In this document: in pieces, positions 1 through 10,530 of the stretch
Layout of the letters: every line of letters starts with the position of its first letter
How positions within the stretch are numbered: position 1 is the stretch's first letter
From: Linnemannia elongata
Taxonomy: Eukaryota > Mortierellomycota > Mortierellomycetes > Mortierellales > Mortierellaceae
Assembly: GCA_036320915.1 (NCBI GenBank)
Contig: JAXBDG010000004.1
Location: 2,480,001 to 2,544,000 of the forward strand
Direction of reading: 5' to 3'
Length of the DNA stretch: 64,000 bases
The notes under the pieces: model-generated
What the model was told of the DNA's origin: nothing
Seen by the model: only the letters and a program-made list of their open reading frames with translations
Database searches by the model: none
Position numbers and translations under genes: made by a program

Positions 1-1063
1 ACGAACCGCTTGATGACCGAGTTGAAGATCCACATGTTGGGCTGGACCTTGTCTTTGAACATATCGTCCAGAACCGCATCCGCCTCCGTCTGCAGTCCCT
101 TCCGCGCATACTGGCCCATCAGCGTAGAGTAGGTCACCACATCTGGCTTCACGGGGATGACTCCAACCCGCATGTCGTCGTAGATCTTGCGTGCTGCCTC
201 CATCTGTCCACTGTGTCCGAGTCCTCTGATCATGACATTGTAACTCTGGAGGGTGGCCGTCAAGTTGTAGCGAGCCGCATTATGCTCAAAAAACTCGATT
301 GCGTCCTTCAGATCCTGGTGGCGGGTCAAAATATCCAGCATAATGTTGAGAGTTCTGACTTTGGGTGAAAAGTGCTCTGTCATGTCGTCAAAGATGGCCC
401 GCGCCCACCTTGCCGCCTCGGCCGTCTTAGTTGCCTGGAAACAGATCAGCATCCGATTGTATAGCGAAGAGCTGAAAAGAGCTCGTCGGGATGCTGATGA
501 AGCCGCCTTGCTCTTTAGTCGGGTATATGTGTGCCAGACCTGTTTGGCATTCCTCGAGTTGATCGCATCGTTCAGCATGACCATGGGCGCGACAGGATCG
601 GATCCGAGTCGGTTTTTATGGTCCAGATTGATGAAGGGTTTTGTTGCTGCTCTATCAGGTTTTGATCCCTTGAAAAAGCTATCGGCGATGGTCTCGTAGG
701 CGTTGCTGTGTTTCTCTGATCCTGGAGGTGCAAGGAAGCTGGTGATGGAGAGTTTGCTCCGCTCTGGTATGATGTTCTTGGTCGTGGCTGCTGAAGAGGA
801 ATGTTCCTGTTGAATGGGTTTATGACGATGGTAATGTGGCATGTCGTGATCTGTCAGTGATGGTTTTGACGCCGACGAGCTGTACTGGCGAGAGGTAGAG
901 GGTATCCTGGAAGCGCGATGGCAGACAGTGTGCGGTGGTGGGTCGTGTTGGTGACAAAACACCCTTAGCATCCGTGAAGCGATATGGCTGTCCCATGAAA
1001 GTGGCGCTCCTGGGCTGCTCGTTGCAACACTGTTGTTTGCATATGTATAAGGAGATGTGTTCA
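1..1063 (-). CDS. Pentatricopeptide repeat (PPR) protein, C-terminus off the left edge
   Basis: A single open frame runs from an ATG at 1063 (in-frame stop just upstream) to the left edge, giving 354 residues without a stop. The first ~150 residues are Ser/His/Pro-rich with scattered Arg and almost no acidic residues, as expected of a mitochondrial presequence plus linker. Helical repeats follow, with typical PPR signatures such as PDVVTYSTLMGQYARKG, LQSYNVMIRGLGHSGQMEAA and a following VQPNMWIFNSVIKRF; at least four repeats are visible. PPR proteins of fungi bind organellar RNA and act in mitochondrial RNA processing, stability or translation; the target cannot be told from sequence. The gene diverges from the PIG-Y-like gene. 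The repeat family is clear. The individual orthologue is not recognised. Confidence 0.85.
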
Positions 1064-1512
1064 TATTAGGTTATCGTTGTCTTAAAAGGGAGAACTATTG
1101 CCGAAAAGTACCTCTGCGCGGTTGTTCGTACCTGAGCTTTTTGTGAGTGGACCTGAATGCTTGCATCGGAGAGAGAACATACACAAGGGGGCGAAGACTA
1201 GTATAACTCCTTGTTCGGTCCTTCGCTCTCGTGTTGAGTGTGCGTGTGTCGATTCCTTTCTCTCTTGATGGAAGTGGCGGATGTGGAGAGGGATGAAAGG
1301 TGACTTTTTCCGAAGGATGGAAGGTGGAGATCACCGAGGCAGCCTTTTGGAGGGTGTTTGTGGCTTGTGGCTTTGATCCGCCCATTCGTTCCTCCGGGAC
1401 AAGTGTGGAGAAGGAGGAGCCAGTCACTTGGCTGGATCATTGAGGTAATTTTTTGGGCGTGTTTCATGGGCACACACGTTGCCTTGCTCTCTCTCTATCC
1501 ACTCCTCAAGCG
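1064..1512. promoter_or_regulatory. Divergent intergenic region between the PPR and PIG-Y-like genes
   Basis: About 450 bases separate the two divergent start codons, so this interval must hold both promoters and 5' leaders. It is mixed GA/CT-rich. No TATA box is obvious and the short open frames in it look fortuitous. Confidence 0.5.
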
Positions 1513-2841
1513 ATGCCAGACTCGACCAAGGATAGGAACATGGCACCTTCCTCATCACTCACATATTCGCACTCACAGGCAGGACAGGACAACAACAACA
1601 ACAACAGCAACAACCACAGCAGCAACAACCATAGCAGCAACAACAACGACTCTTCACTGCAAGGAATTGGCGCAGGAGCTGGAACGAACTCACATCACAA
1701 CCCATCAGAGTCTGCACGTCCCCAACCAGGCACATCAGCCTGGCAACACTCACCAGACGCACTTACCTCCTCATCTTCACCTTCATCATCAGCCTACAAA
1801 CGAATGAGCCACCCCGCCACTGGCAACAGCATCACCAACAGCAGCAGTCAACACTACTCAAACCGTCAAGAACATCCAACACCGCTCTCGATAGCCCTCC
1901 CTCTATCCAATTCACGACCAACCACCAATGGCTCCTCCTCACATCACCACAATAACGGGCCTTCAGGAGGCTCGTTTTCAGCCGGATACCTCGACCAACG
2001 GCGCGACACCTTCCCCAGTCTGACCCACCACAACCATCACTCAAATCACACTAATGGTCATAGCAACGGCAATGGATACAGCAACAACAGCAGTGTATCT
2101 TGGCAGACATACTCTTCAGCCAACAACATCCACGATGATACCCACCATAACCATCACACCCACCACCCACAACCAATGCGGCCCCAATCAATCTCCTATG
2201 CCACTCATCAACTTCCCCTCCAATTGCATCTACATAACCAACACCAACAATCCTCTCACCATGCCGCTTCACCAACAACACCCATCTCTGCGTCCCTAAT
2301 CAATCAAGACCCCACCAACACCGCGGCCATCATGCGCCGACGCCGGCTTTCTACTGCATCCACATCCTCAAAACGCGGAGCAGGATCTTCCAACAACTTA
2401 CGGTCGCAAAAGGCACCCAATACCCCACACCATACCCGCCGATTCACGACGCTGATATCGGACCAGGAACCCGACACGACGTATTTGTGGGGGTATTTGT
2501 TGTTCTTTTGTACGATGGTGGGCTTCACGGTGAGTATGTATGCCCTTGTGGCCTCTAATTACATGCCACTCACCGGGAACAAGGTATTATTTTATGATTC
2601 TTTGTTTGCGTTTGTGTTCAAGAATGAACAAGGATATTCATGGGCACGGACTATTTGTATTGTTGTTTTTATTTTACCATTCATTAACCACGCGGTTGTT
2701 ATGATGTCTTTTACGGCATAGACGCTGGACTGGATCAAGAAGGACAGTCACTACTGTATGCTCGTACCAGTCACCATTCCGGTCACCGTCCTCTTTGTCC
2801 TCTTCAACTGGCTCGGCATGAAGCTCTTCCGGCACAATTGA
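1513..2841 (+). CDS. PIG-Y-like subunit of GPI-GlcNAc transferase with long low-complexity N-terminus
   Basis: Two exons: 1513-2583 and 2722-2841 (intron 2584-2721, GT...AG, phase 0), encoding 396 residues. The first in-frame ATG is 1513. Residues ~1-300 are a Ser/Asn/His/Gln-rich disordered region. The last ~75 residues hold two membrane segments (about 324-347 and 368-391) and end in NWLGMKLFRHN, very close to the terminal WMGIKLFRHN of animal PIG-Y. PIG-Y is a small ER-membrane subunit of the enzyme that transfers GlcNAc to phosphatidylinositol, the first step of GPI-anchor synthesis. Known PIG-Y proteins are about 70-100 residues, so the ~320-residue extension is odd. The second exon encodes most of the conserved end, and splicing restores the frame that otherwise stops within the intron. 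If the long extension were not translated, a shorter internal start would be needed; the open frame argues for translation. Confidence 0.8.
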
Positions 2842-3242
2842 ACCCCTCTTCTCTCCACGCCATCCATTATACTTCTTTATTCTCTACTTTTCATTCCTTC
2901 TTTTCACATAGACTAACGTTGTTATTAGTGTAATTTTTCTGACACCAACTTTTCTGATCAACTTTATGAACAATTGTCAGAACAGCGAAAAGGGAGGTCC
3001 AGTTCTCGCAGAATTTGACAGTAGCAGCGAGGATGCAGAGAGGTAGTGTTCTCGCAAAATGTGAGAATAGCGAGAGGTCCAGTTCTAACAAACTTAAGAT
3101 CTCAATGTAAAAAATGCGTCCTTTTCTTTCCGGACGCAAAAATGTGTCCACAATGAGCCACCAAGTAGCCACTCTCTCATTTAAATACCGTGAAAAGTCT
3201 TTCTTGTCTCGGTTAAACCCCATGCTTTTCTCTGGTTAGTTT
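2842..3242. other. Intergenic, no gene seen; short direct repeat
   Basis: Holds the 3' flank of the PIG-Y-like gene and the 5' side of the broken peptidase copy. The 13-base word gaggtccagttct occurs at 2994-3006 and 3074-3086 (period 80). A splice-acceptor-like ctctggttag ends at 3240, directly before the first recognisable peptidase codons, but no matching upstream exon is visible. Confidence 0.4.
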
Positions 3243-4243
3243 CACGACGCCCAAAGACTCATATCCAGCTACACAACCGTCTTTTACCACCTCACGACCC
3301 AGCCAGATATCGGTATCATGGTCGTACACACCTTTGGCGCCCTAAATGCTGAAGTAAACGCCATTCTCGAGAGCCACGTTGCTTTCAATAACCGCTGCGT
3401 GACTAAGATCCTTGTCGACTCTCAGAGCAACGGTGGTGGGTTGATCTCCTTGTCCTCAAACCTGGTCCAGATGCTGTTCCTAAGCAAGCAGTTACCCCGC
3501 GATGCGTCCTACGAAGCCGACCTGTGAGTCACTGAGTCCGTCCAGAGCGCAGCTGCTGTAGTATTAAAGGCGTATGATGGGTTATACAACATCTTCAATG
3601 CCGACGATTACTATGACCATGAAACCGAGGGACCACCATCTAGATACGAAAACAACGACTTGTTTAACAACCCCGCCAGCATCACTCATAACGGTCGCAC
3701 AGCTCTGTACTCGGAGAACACCGCGAAGTACTTTTGAACCGCTGTCCAAGGATATCCACAAGGCCGTCGCCAAGTTCCCATGGACTGGTCGACATGAAAA
3801 CATCCGCATCCTGACAAACAGTCGCTGCGGATCCGCTTGTGGAATAGACTCGTATTTTTTGACAACAACCCACGGCGTAGAGGCGTACTCGATTGGCGGA
3901 GCAAGGGGGCGAGGGCCAGTCAATGTTCTCCTTCGCCGGCGCCTCCGTCATCACCCTGAAGTCTATCCAAGCTACCTACAGAGACTTGAGCCTGCAAAGC
4001 CCCTTGGTAGACCTGGCATATAAGAACGAAGTCCACATCGCTTGGTTGCAGCTGTACGGCACAAACTGGACCACTTCCTTGGAGTACGATGCAGAGTTGT
4101 ATCGACCCAAGCATCGATTGAACTATACCCATGAGAATGCACGTAGTCGTGAGGTGATGTGGAAGGAAGTTGTTGCTGCTGCTTGGAAGAAAGTTGTTGC
4201 TGCTGCTTGGAAGGAAGTTGTTGCTGCTGCTTGGAAGCAATAA
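3243..4243 (+). pseudogene. Broken copy of an S41-type (tail-specific/CPAF-like) peptidase
   Basis: Recognisable peptidase segments lie in order but in three frames. 3243-3737 (frame of 3318) has TTQPDIGIMVVHTFGA, a GNGGG-like SNGGG turn, an in-frame TGA at 3525 and another stop at 3735. About 3738-3900 (shifted by one) has HENIRILTNSRCGSACG, where the Ser matches the S41 nucleophile region. 3905-4243 (shifted again) has MFSFAGASVITL and LEYDAELYRPKHRLNY. With two stops and two shifts this cannot make the full protein. The 5' part is missing. The family match (secreted fungal proteins with a C-terminal S41 domain) is from general familiarity with such proteins. The copy ends in three in-frame 24-base repeats. 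Confidence 0.7.
4160..4231 (+). repeat. Three tandem 24-base repeats (WKEVVAAA)
   Basis: Three nearly identical 24-base units lie at the 3' end of the broken peptidase copy and keep its frame, each encoding W-K-(E/K)-V-V-A-A-A. They differ by a single base. Replication slippage in a relaxed sequence is the simplest origin. Confidence 0.85.
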
Positions 4244-4416
4244 ACTCTCATATTCATTTATTTATATAGCTACCATGTAGCTACCATGTAGACTCTGGAT
4301 ACATAGTTTTCAAAAAGTCTATCTGTATCAGACTGGGGTCGCACTCGTTAAAGGTTTGGTCCAATACATAATTTATTACTTTAATGTATGATAATACTGG
4401 CACCTGGAACCGGGGT

Positions 4417-5604
4417 TTAGACCCTCTCAACGGTCCACTTGGCGGCTGGCATAATGCCATTGAGGAGATCCATTTTGCTGGTGAGAAGCTCAAATTTGTT
4501 TGAGAGGCATCCTTCGCAAACCCTAAGGACGTCGTATTTACGTCCAGGCCAGTTAGTCATGAAGACGGCAGAGCCCCCGACATTGGCGACCATCCACTCT
4601 GCATAAGATCCACCACAGTCTTTAGTGAAGCTCCAAACGTCCGGATACTTGCTAGGCCCACATGACTGGCAGATGCTGAGACACAGCTTCTCGTTGTACT
4701 GATTTCTAAGCCTGACGACCGCGTAGTCTGTGCCGATGGCATCCGAGACGACCTCGACCTTGAACTGCGAGAAGCCGTTGCTCTTGCTGCTACCGTGGGC
4801 GGCTGCAAGGGGGTTGACGACGCTGGTGCATCCGTCGCAACGAGACATGTATCCCTGGCCAGCCTTGACGGCTGTGGGCCATTGGTTCCGGAAGGCATAT
4901 GTCTTGCCGTTAGAGAGGCCAAGGGTGCTGAGCTTGGTGGGAGGCAGACCGAGACCGCACTTGTTCGGGACCGAGATGAACTGGTTTTGCAGCTTGCCGC
5001 AGAACATGGATGGAGTGGGATCGCATGGTTTTCTTCCGGACTTTTTAATGCACTTTGAAAACTCGGTATTGAACTTTTTGGTGTCGTAGCATAGGTCCTC
5101 GGGACCCTTGGGCGTAACGTTGTATGACTGCCAGCGTCTCGTCTCGCCGTTTTCAGCGTTGCCTGAGTAGCTAGAGCCAGTGATGTACCATCGGTAGAGT
5201 TCCTTATACTGTCCATTAATCGTCGCGCGCGCAACAGCAACATAGGGATTGCTTCTCATCGTCTTTGGGGGGATTTTGACAACGACGGCATTGTTCTTTC
5301 CCTCGATTGGGTTCGAGAGGTCGTATGTTCCCTGTGAAGTCCCGGTTTCATCCTCGATCATGATGGTGACTGCTCCACAGTAGTTGTTGACAAAGGAAAC
5401 TCGGAAGCTGTCATCGATCAGCGACCTGTACTGCTTGTTGAGAATGTTGCCAATCTCGATGGCTTTGCCAACGTAGCTGAAGATGTCGCCTGCGAGGCCC
5501 CTCTTGTCAAGGTGAACATACTCCCCAGTGGTTGTGTTGGCGGGAGAGATTGCACTGGCCGCAATGACCAGGGCAGACAGCAGATAAACGACACGCAATC
5601 TCAT
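4417..5604 (-). CDS. Secreted protein with three CxxC motifs, possible beta-trefoil C-terminal half
   Basis: Single exon, 395 residues from ATG 5604, the first ATG of the frame. Residues 1-18 form a classical signal peptide (Arg, then a Leu/Val/Ala core ending in ASA). A dibasic KR at 34-35, followed by Gly, looks like a Kex2 processing site. The middle part has a beta-rich pattern with paired Cys. The C-terminal half shows three CxxC motifs, CDGC (256-259), CQSC (312-315) and CEGC (363-366), spaced 56 and 51 residues, each after a stretch rich in aromatic residues, Asn and Arg. Such regular threefold spacing resembles a beta-trefoil, but I do not recognise the family and assign no activity. 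It is probably extracellular. No introns and no obvious partner genes nearby. Confidence 0.75.
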   Translation of the reverse strand: MRLRVVYLLSALVIAASAISPANTTTGEYVHLDKRGLAGDIFSYVGKAIEIGNILNKQYRSLIDDSFRVSFVNNYCGAVTIMIEDETGTSQGTYDLSNPIEGKNNAVVVKIPPKTMRSNPYVAVARATINGQYKELYRWYITGSSYSGNAENGETRRWQSYNVTPKGPEDLCYDTKKFNTEFSKCIKKSGRKPCDPTPSMFCGKLQNQFISVPNKCGLGLPPTKLSTLGLSNGKTYAFRNQWPTAVKAGQGYMSRCDGCTSVVNPLAAAHGSSKSNGFSQFKVEVVSDAIGTDYAVVRLRNQYNEKLCLSICQSCGPSKYPDVWSFTKDCGGSYAEWMVANVGGSAVFMTNWPGRKYDVLRVCEGCLSNKFELLTSKMDLLNGIMPAAKWTVERV

Positions 5605-7395
5605 GATGAGAGGTATACTACATATTTTTGGAAACAAAAAAGCGACATTGGTCAGTTATGAGTAGTCATCGCCATCACTTAAGTATAATTGTGAAATTCA
5701 ACACTATCCTTATAGGAATCAGGCCGAGAAATGCAGGGATGTGTAGGTCTTCTTATGAACGCTTTTTGTGAACGTTCTGGAGAGGAGTCTGTGATGTTCT
5801 TGCAAGGGTTTTGTGAGGGAGACGGTTCGTTTTGGCTAAAGTAGCTGTTGCGAGTGTTGGGAGTGGTGATGCGGCGATAAAAAGAGTCGGCGAAGGTGCT
5901 GGGTAGCCGCATTTTTATACAAGAAAGAGGAATAAGAGAATCCACAAGTGTAGCACTGAGTGACAGAGGAGCGAAAAGACAATAAAAAATTAGGATTGGG
6001 CTGTGCCCAGCAAAATATTGTACCCAGAAAATGCAAGAACGCGAGAAGGAGAATCCGCAATTGTAGTACCGGCTACCGGGTGACAGAGGAGCGAAAAGAC
6101 AATAACAAATTAGATTTGGGCTATGTCTAGCAAAAATATTTTGCCCAGAAAATGCAAGAACGCGAGAAGACCGAGGAGGTTGCAAATTATTATCGGGAGC
6201 ACAAAAAAAAGGCTACAAAAACATTCTTATAATATCAAACCCCAGTTGTGAGCTGATGCAATGTCCTCAGCTTCCAGTAAAATTGAAGGATCAGACTGCC
6301 TGGTAAAGCTCTCAACCTTATTTACTTGGCAAGAAGGTCAAGGGATGATACTTCAAATAAAAGGCTTGCTTGCCAATTACCATGGGCTGGGAACATGGTA
6401 TCATCGGGAACTGCCCTGGTGTGGTATCTCTCTTTGATTTTGCATATAAAAAAACATACAAAAACATGTAGTAGTAGACTCCGATTGTGAGCTATCCTGC
6501 CTGGTGGAAAGTCCGTGAAAGTAGACCTCTCTATCGTACTCCAAAGCCAGATTGTTGGCATGCACGAGCTGAACGCATCCCGGCCGAGATAGCCAGGTCC
6601 TTTGGTGTAAACCCGACAGACGATTCCAAGAGAGAGGTTACGCAAGGTGGATGCCAAAGCTGTCCGTTGGTTCGCCTCCGATTCTTGAAGGCAACATTTT
6701 TCTACTCTCACCGAGATCACCCACACTCTTGCCTTCGATGACACGAGATGCCGTCCGAAGAACACTCCACAGAGAGGATATCTTTTTCCGGTATTGCCGT
6801 AGTTAAAACACATCTCACCAATAAACATAAACGCGACCGCTTGGTCATCGCTAGATAGTATAGGCATTGGACGGCTAAAGACTGGATGAAGGTGTGGTTG
6901 CTTTAAATAACGAGTAGCGGGATTTCAAAGGGAGTTCTTGGCACGATTTATGAGGTCTTCCAGAGAGGATCCATGTCGTTATTGACGAACATGGTGGTCG
7001 TACAAAGTGGGAGACCTCAATATAAAAAAAAACTTTCGAAAAAACAATATGCAAATTCTCATTGAGTGGGCGCTGTATTGTACGACTACATAAAGTGCGC
7101 AACAAACAACCATTTATTCATGGGTATAGCACGCGAGTTTGAATACTTTCTCATGCCCACCCCAACTTAACCCCCAACACTTAAAGGTCCCCACGTTTAA
7201 TACTGAAAACGAACAGAGAACATTCCCACTGCATAAATCATTAATAAGTTACACTCTTGTGAAAGAGAGAGAGAGATAGAGACAGAGAAGGGGGAGAATT
7301 GGTGTCAACTAGGTTAAATAAGAGTGTAAACAATGTTTCCTAATTTTGTAATAACATTTTCTATTTCCCTATCTTTTCTCATTCCAATAATCCTT
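5605..7395. other. Gene-poor interval of 1.8 kb
   Basis: Lies between the divergent/convergent flanks of the secreted-protein gene and the F-box gene. It contains a partial tandem duplication (5936-6169), several short open frames without family resemblance and A/T-rich 3' flank of the F-box gene. The longest frame (6322-6867, -, 181 codons) has no domain I recognise and is Cys/Ser-rich without the codon feel of its neighbours. Confidence 0.45.
5936..6169. repeat. Diverged tandem duplication, units of about 113 and 121 bases
   Basis: Unit 1 (5936-6048) and unit 2 (6049-6169) both start with gagaatcc, share gtgacagaggagcgaaaaga in the middle and end with aaaatgcaagaacgcgagaag. Small indels and substitutions between them show that the duplication is not recent. 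Confidence 0.85.
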
Positions 7396-10131
7396 TTATG
7401 ATGAACTCTTCAAGTTCTGAGGTGACTTGAGGACGTAATACTGGCTACACTCAAGCTTAAACTCAACATCCTGCAACACCTCCTCTTCGTCCACATCCCC
7501 TCTCATATATATCAGACCCAACCCCAAATTTGCCATCAACTCACTCGTATCCCCATCGCTTATCTGCTTTCCCGCCAGATCCATCTTCCGGACTTTGTTG
7601 CATTCCTTTCGGTCTTGTTGTTCGTCATACAGTGGTTTCATGGATGGAGACTCGTTCTGTGAGATGGGATCCTTCTTCCGCAGGATAGACAGGAACCCAG
7701 AGGGAGTTACACCATTCCAATGCTTGGCGACTAGATGTTCGAGGTTCGGACACAGTGTCGACAGGAGCTCCTCCAGGAACGCGTCTCCCCCGACGACCGT
7801 CCACCCACCCAACATCTCCAGCTTCCGAAGCTTCTGCAGCACAATCATCCTATTCTTTCCTGGGATACTCAAGACAGACCTATCGAGGTCTCGAGTTTGC
7901 TCCAAGTTGGTATGGATGTTGAGGTACAACGATTCCAGAAGCGGACAACTGGCCAAGAATCGGAACTGGAACTCGTAGGCGAATTTGGAGTTGAGCTTAA
8001 GCTTTGTCAGTTGTGGTAGTTCCCAGTCCCATGTCCAGCGATACCATCCAGGTCCGGGTCGCTCATGCTCCTGCTCCTGTTCCTGTTCCTGTTCCAGCAG
8101 TTGGTCAACGAGTTCGTCGTCATCATCGATCGGCTCTCTTCCTCGTACTCCAGCACTCAAGCCCTCATCCGCTGCTCCGAGAGGAGAAGGAAGAATAAAA
8201 CACAAATCATCCCTCCCACACACAGTCTGCATCGACAACTCAACAAGCCTCTCCCGCATCGACGAAAGCGTCTCCGGATGAAACGTCAACGCGCTCCACC
8301 CCAGAAGAGTCATCGACTCGCACTTGCTCAAAAGCGCAGGAAGATACTCATCACGAATCGCCTCCACCGGGTTGTAATCAAACGTCACATCGTCGTACAG
8401 ATCCAGACTCACAAGATTCGGACAGTGAACCAGTAACTCTGGGTCGAGGAATAGACGGGCGATGCGGGCGTCAATATAGAGGTCTCGCAAGTTTGGTAGG
8501 TCGATCCAGCCGCGACCGATCCGGATCGTCCACATTGGTGTAGGTTCGTAACCGTTGATGAGGAAGTCCTCGTTGAGAGTGTAGGGCATGTTGAGACTGA
8601 GTGTGGTGAGGGTTTCGCTGAAGGCGTAGGCAATGTCGTCGATCTCGTCCATGTCCTTGAGCGGCAGGTCCTCTAACCCCCAGATATCCGCTTTCTCCAA
8701 CGGAACCAGACCGTGTCGCAAATAAAGATGTCGATCCTCAATCTCGTCCTCCTGCAACAGCAAAGTCTCCTGTCTTTTGTCGTTATAGTTGTTGTTGCCT
8801 CCAGAGTTGTTCTTCAAGTAAGCCTTTTTCTCCTCAACGGCCCACTTGTACGCCCTCTTCCCCAAAGATCCCACCATCAACGTCCTCAACATGCGACACC
8901 TCTGCAAGAATCCCCTATTCTCAACAACTCTCTCATAAGCCTCCAACCTCCCCCACCCCAAAGGCATATCAATCTTCCACACAGCCCCCAAATCCGTCTC
9001 CCTTGGATAAGCCAAGAACTGCATCCAATTTTTCTTATTTAACACAGAGGGGCTCTTCAGCGGCGGCAACGACTGCGAGAGCCGAAACTGCACCTCTTCA
9101 GGGCAGTTCTGCGGCAAGGAAGCCCACCACCAAGGCTCCCAGATGTTACTTTCCGGACAAGCAACTGTCTTAAGCTGCCCCGGAAAGATTCGTCCATGCT
9201 CCTGGACAAACTTGAGCAAGTCCTGCATGGCTTGCTCCTTGCGGTCTTCATTCCTCTTCAGGAGCCTTGGGGTGTCATCGTCTTCCTCCAAGGCTGCTTC
9301 AACATCTTCCTCCGGGTACACCCACACCTCATCCAGACAGACCAGCACATGCTCCAGACTCTTGAATTGGCAGACAGCCTCCAAATACCGCGCCATGTCC
9401 GATGCCGGAATCACCAATGACTTTAACTGCTGCCCCAACAACACCCCGTCCCGATCATCTTCATCCCCGCTTCTTCCAACAACGCAAAAACTGTTGACAA
9501 GCATCCAATTGACCTCCCTCATCAGCTGAACCCGGAAGAACTGATGATACAACGCCACGGTGACATGCTCCAGATTAAATCGTCTTCGACAACTGTAGAG
9601 CATATCGGCAACCCCACAGGTGCCCCAAAACTCTTTCTGCCAAAGGTATGCAAGAGTTGTTGTTGGTGAGCCTGTGTTCAGGACCTCGTGCTGCCAGGTG
9701 TATGCGAGGGGGATGCATAAATTAAGGTGGCGGATGTGTGTCATATAGTTGAGCGAGCTGCTGCTGGGAGTAGAAAGAGTGCTGGTGTCTTGAGAAGCGA
9801 GCTCAGGAAAGGCAACAGTCACGACCTTAGGTACAGAACCAAGGACACAACGCGAGAGTAACATCCCCGCTAGAGCATCAATAGTCTCCAACGGCCCCTT
9901 CTTCACCCTATCCTCCTCCCCTTGCCCATTCTCATCCACATTATAGATATTCTTGTTAGGGGCGTGGAAGGGGTGCTGGAAGGGGTTTGCATAAAGGTGT
10001 CGTAGTGCCGTGGCGGCCAGGGTCTTGTTGACTTGGAGGAGGGTTGCGACGTCTGCTTGTCGGTTGTTGAGGAGGAGGTGGGTGATGATTAGGTCCAGAC
10101 ATTCTGGGATGAGTGTTGACAGGTGGTCCAT
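7396..10131 (-). CDS. F-box/leucine-rich-repeat-type protein
   Basis: Single exon, 911 residues from ATG 10131. The frame is open to 10269, but the upstream part would encode a poly-Phe stretch from an A/G-rich leader, and MDHLSTLIPECLDLII matches the usual start of fungal F-box proteins, so 10131 is preferred. Residues 1-~45 are the F-box (ECLDLIITHLL ... LLQVNKTLAATALRHLY), which would bind Skp1 in an SCF ubiquitin ligase. The rest has spaced Leu-rich stretches such as LRDLYIDARIARLFL and CPNLVSLDLYDD typical of degenerate LRRs that select substrate. A short Gln-Glu run lies near residue 690. This family is expanded in Mortierella-like fungi. The substrate is unknown. Confidence 0.8.
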   Translation of the reverse strand: MDHLSTLIPECLDLIITHLLLNNRQADVATLLQVNKTLAATALRHLYANPFQHPFHAPNKNIYNVDENGQGEEDRVKKGPLETIDALAGMLLSRCVLGSVPKVVTVAFPELASQDTSTLSTPSSSSLNYMTHIRHLNLCIPLAYTWQHEVLNTGSPTTTLAYLWQKEFWGTCGVADMLYSCRRRFNLEHVTVALYHQFFRVQLMREVNWMLVNSFCVVGRSGDEDDRDGVLLGQQLKSLVIPASDMARYLEAVCQFKSLEHVLVCLDEVWVYPEEDVEAALEEDDDTPRLLKRNEDRKEQAMQDLLKFVQEHGRIFPGQLKTVACPESNIWEPWWWASLPQNCPEEVQFRLSQSLPPLKSPSVLNKKNWMQFLAYPRETDLGAVWKIDMPLGWGRLEAYERVVENRGFLQRCRMLRTLMVGSLGKRAYKWAVEEKKAYLKNNSGGNNNYNDKRQETLLLQEDEIEDRHLYLRHGLVPLEKADIWGLEDLPLKDMDEIDDIAYAFSETLTTLSLNMPYTLNEDFLINGYEPTPMWTIRIGRGWIDLPNLRDLYIDARIARLFLDPELLVHCPNLVSLDLYDDVTFDYNPVEAIRDEYLPALLSKCESMTLLGWSALTFHPETLSSMRERLVELSMQTVCGRDDLCFILPSPLGAADEGLSAGVRGREPIDDDDELVDQLLEQEQEQEQEHERPGPGWYRWTWDWELPQLTKLKLNSKFAYEFQFRFLASCPLLESLYLNIHTNLEQTRDLDRSVLSIPGKNRMIVLQKLRKLEMLGGWTVVGGDAFLEELLSTLCPNLEHLVAKHWNGVTPSGFLSILRKKDPISQNESPSMKPLYDEQQDRKECNKVRKMDLAGKQISDGDTSELMANLGLGLIYMRGDVDEEEVLQDVEFKLECSQYYVLKSPQNLKSSS

Positions 10132-10530
10132 CTCTGTTGAGTAGGAAATGGGAGGGAGAGGATGTGTGTAAGTTCGTGAATGAGAATGGAGGGTTATGGT
10201 GATGAAGGGATTCGCAAAGAAGAAAAAGAAAAAAAAAATATCTGCCTGGAAATAAAACCGCGCCTTCATGTCCTAGCGCGTATAAATGAAAGACGGTGGC
10301 AAAAGGATGGAGAGCTACGAGTGACACGCTTTTAAAATAAACCCAGGGTCACGGATCCATGCGTGGCTGCCAACAGACCTTCTTTTCTCTGTCTCACTAG
10401 TCCAGAGGTCTATGGCCTGTCAGTGGTACAAGCTTGCTCTTTTTTTTTTTTTCTGAAAGTAATGGTGCAAGAATGACATGTCTTTTTTTAATCCTTCTAT
10501 TTAGTAAAATGCGTGAAAAGTAACTGGGCC

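Noticed and set aside
1358..1807. 149-codon plus-strand frame and minus-strand frames at 1095-2530
   Set aside because: They overlap the Asn/His/Ser-rich exon of the PIG-Y-like gene in other frames and have repetitive Thr, Cys or Arg-rich composition.
6322..6867. 181-codon minus-strand frame as a gene
   Set aside because: No family likeness, no introns or flanking signals, composition unlike neighbours; kept only as a note in the interval.
10132..10269. Upstream in-frame ATG extension of the F-box/LRR protein
   Set aside because: It would add a poly-Phe stretch encoded by an A-rich leader; the F-box starts immediately after the ATG at 10131.
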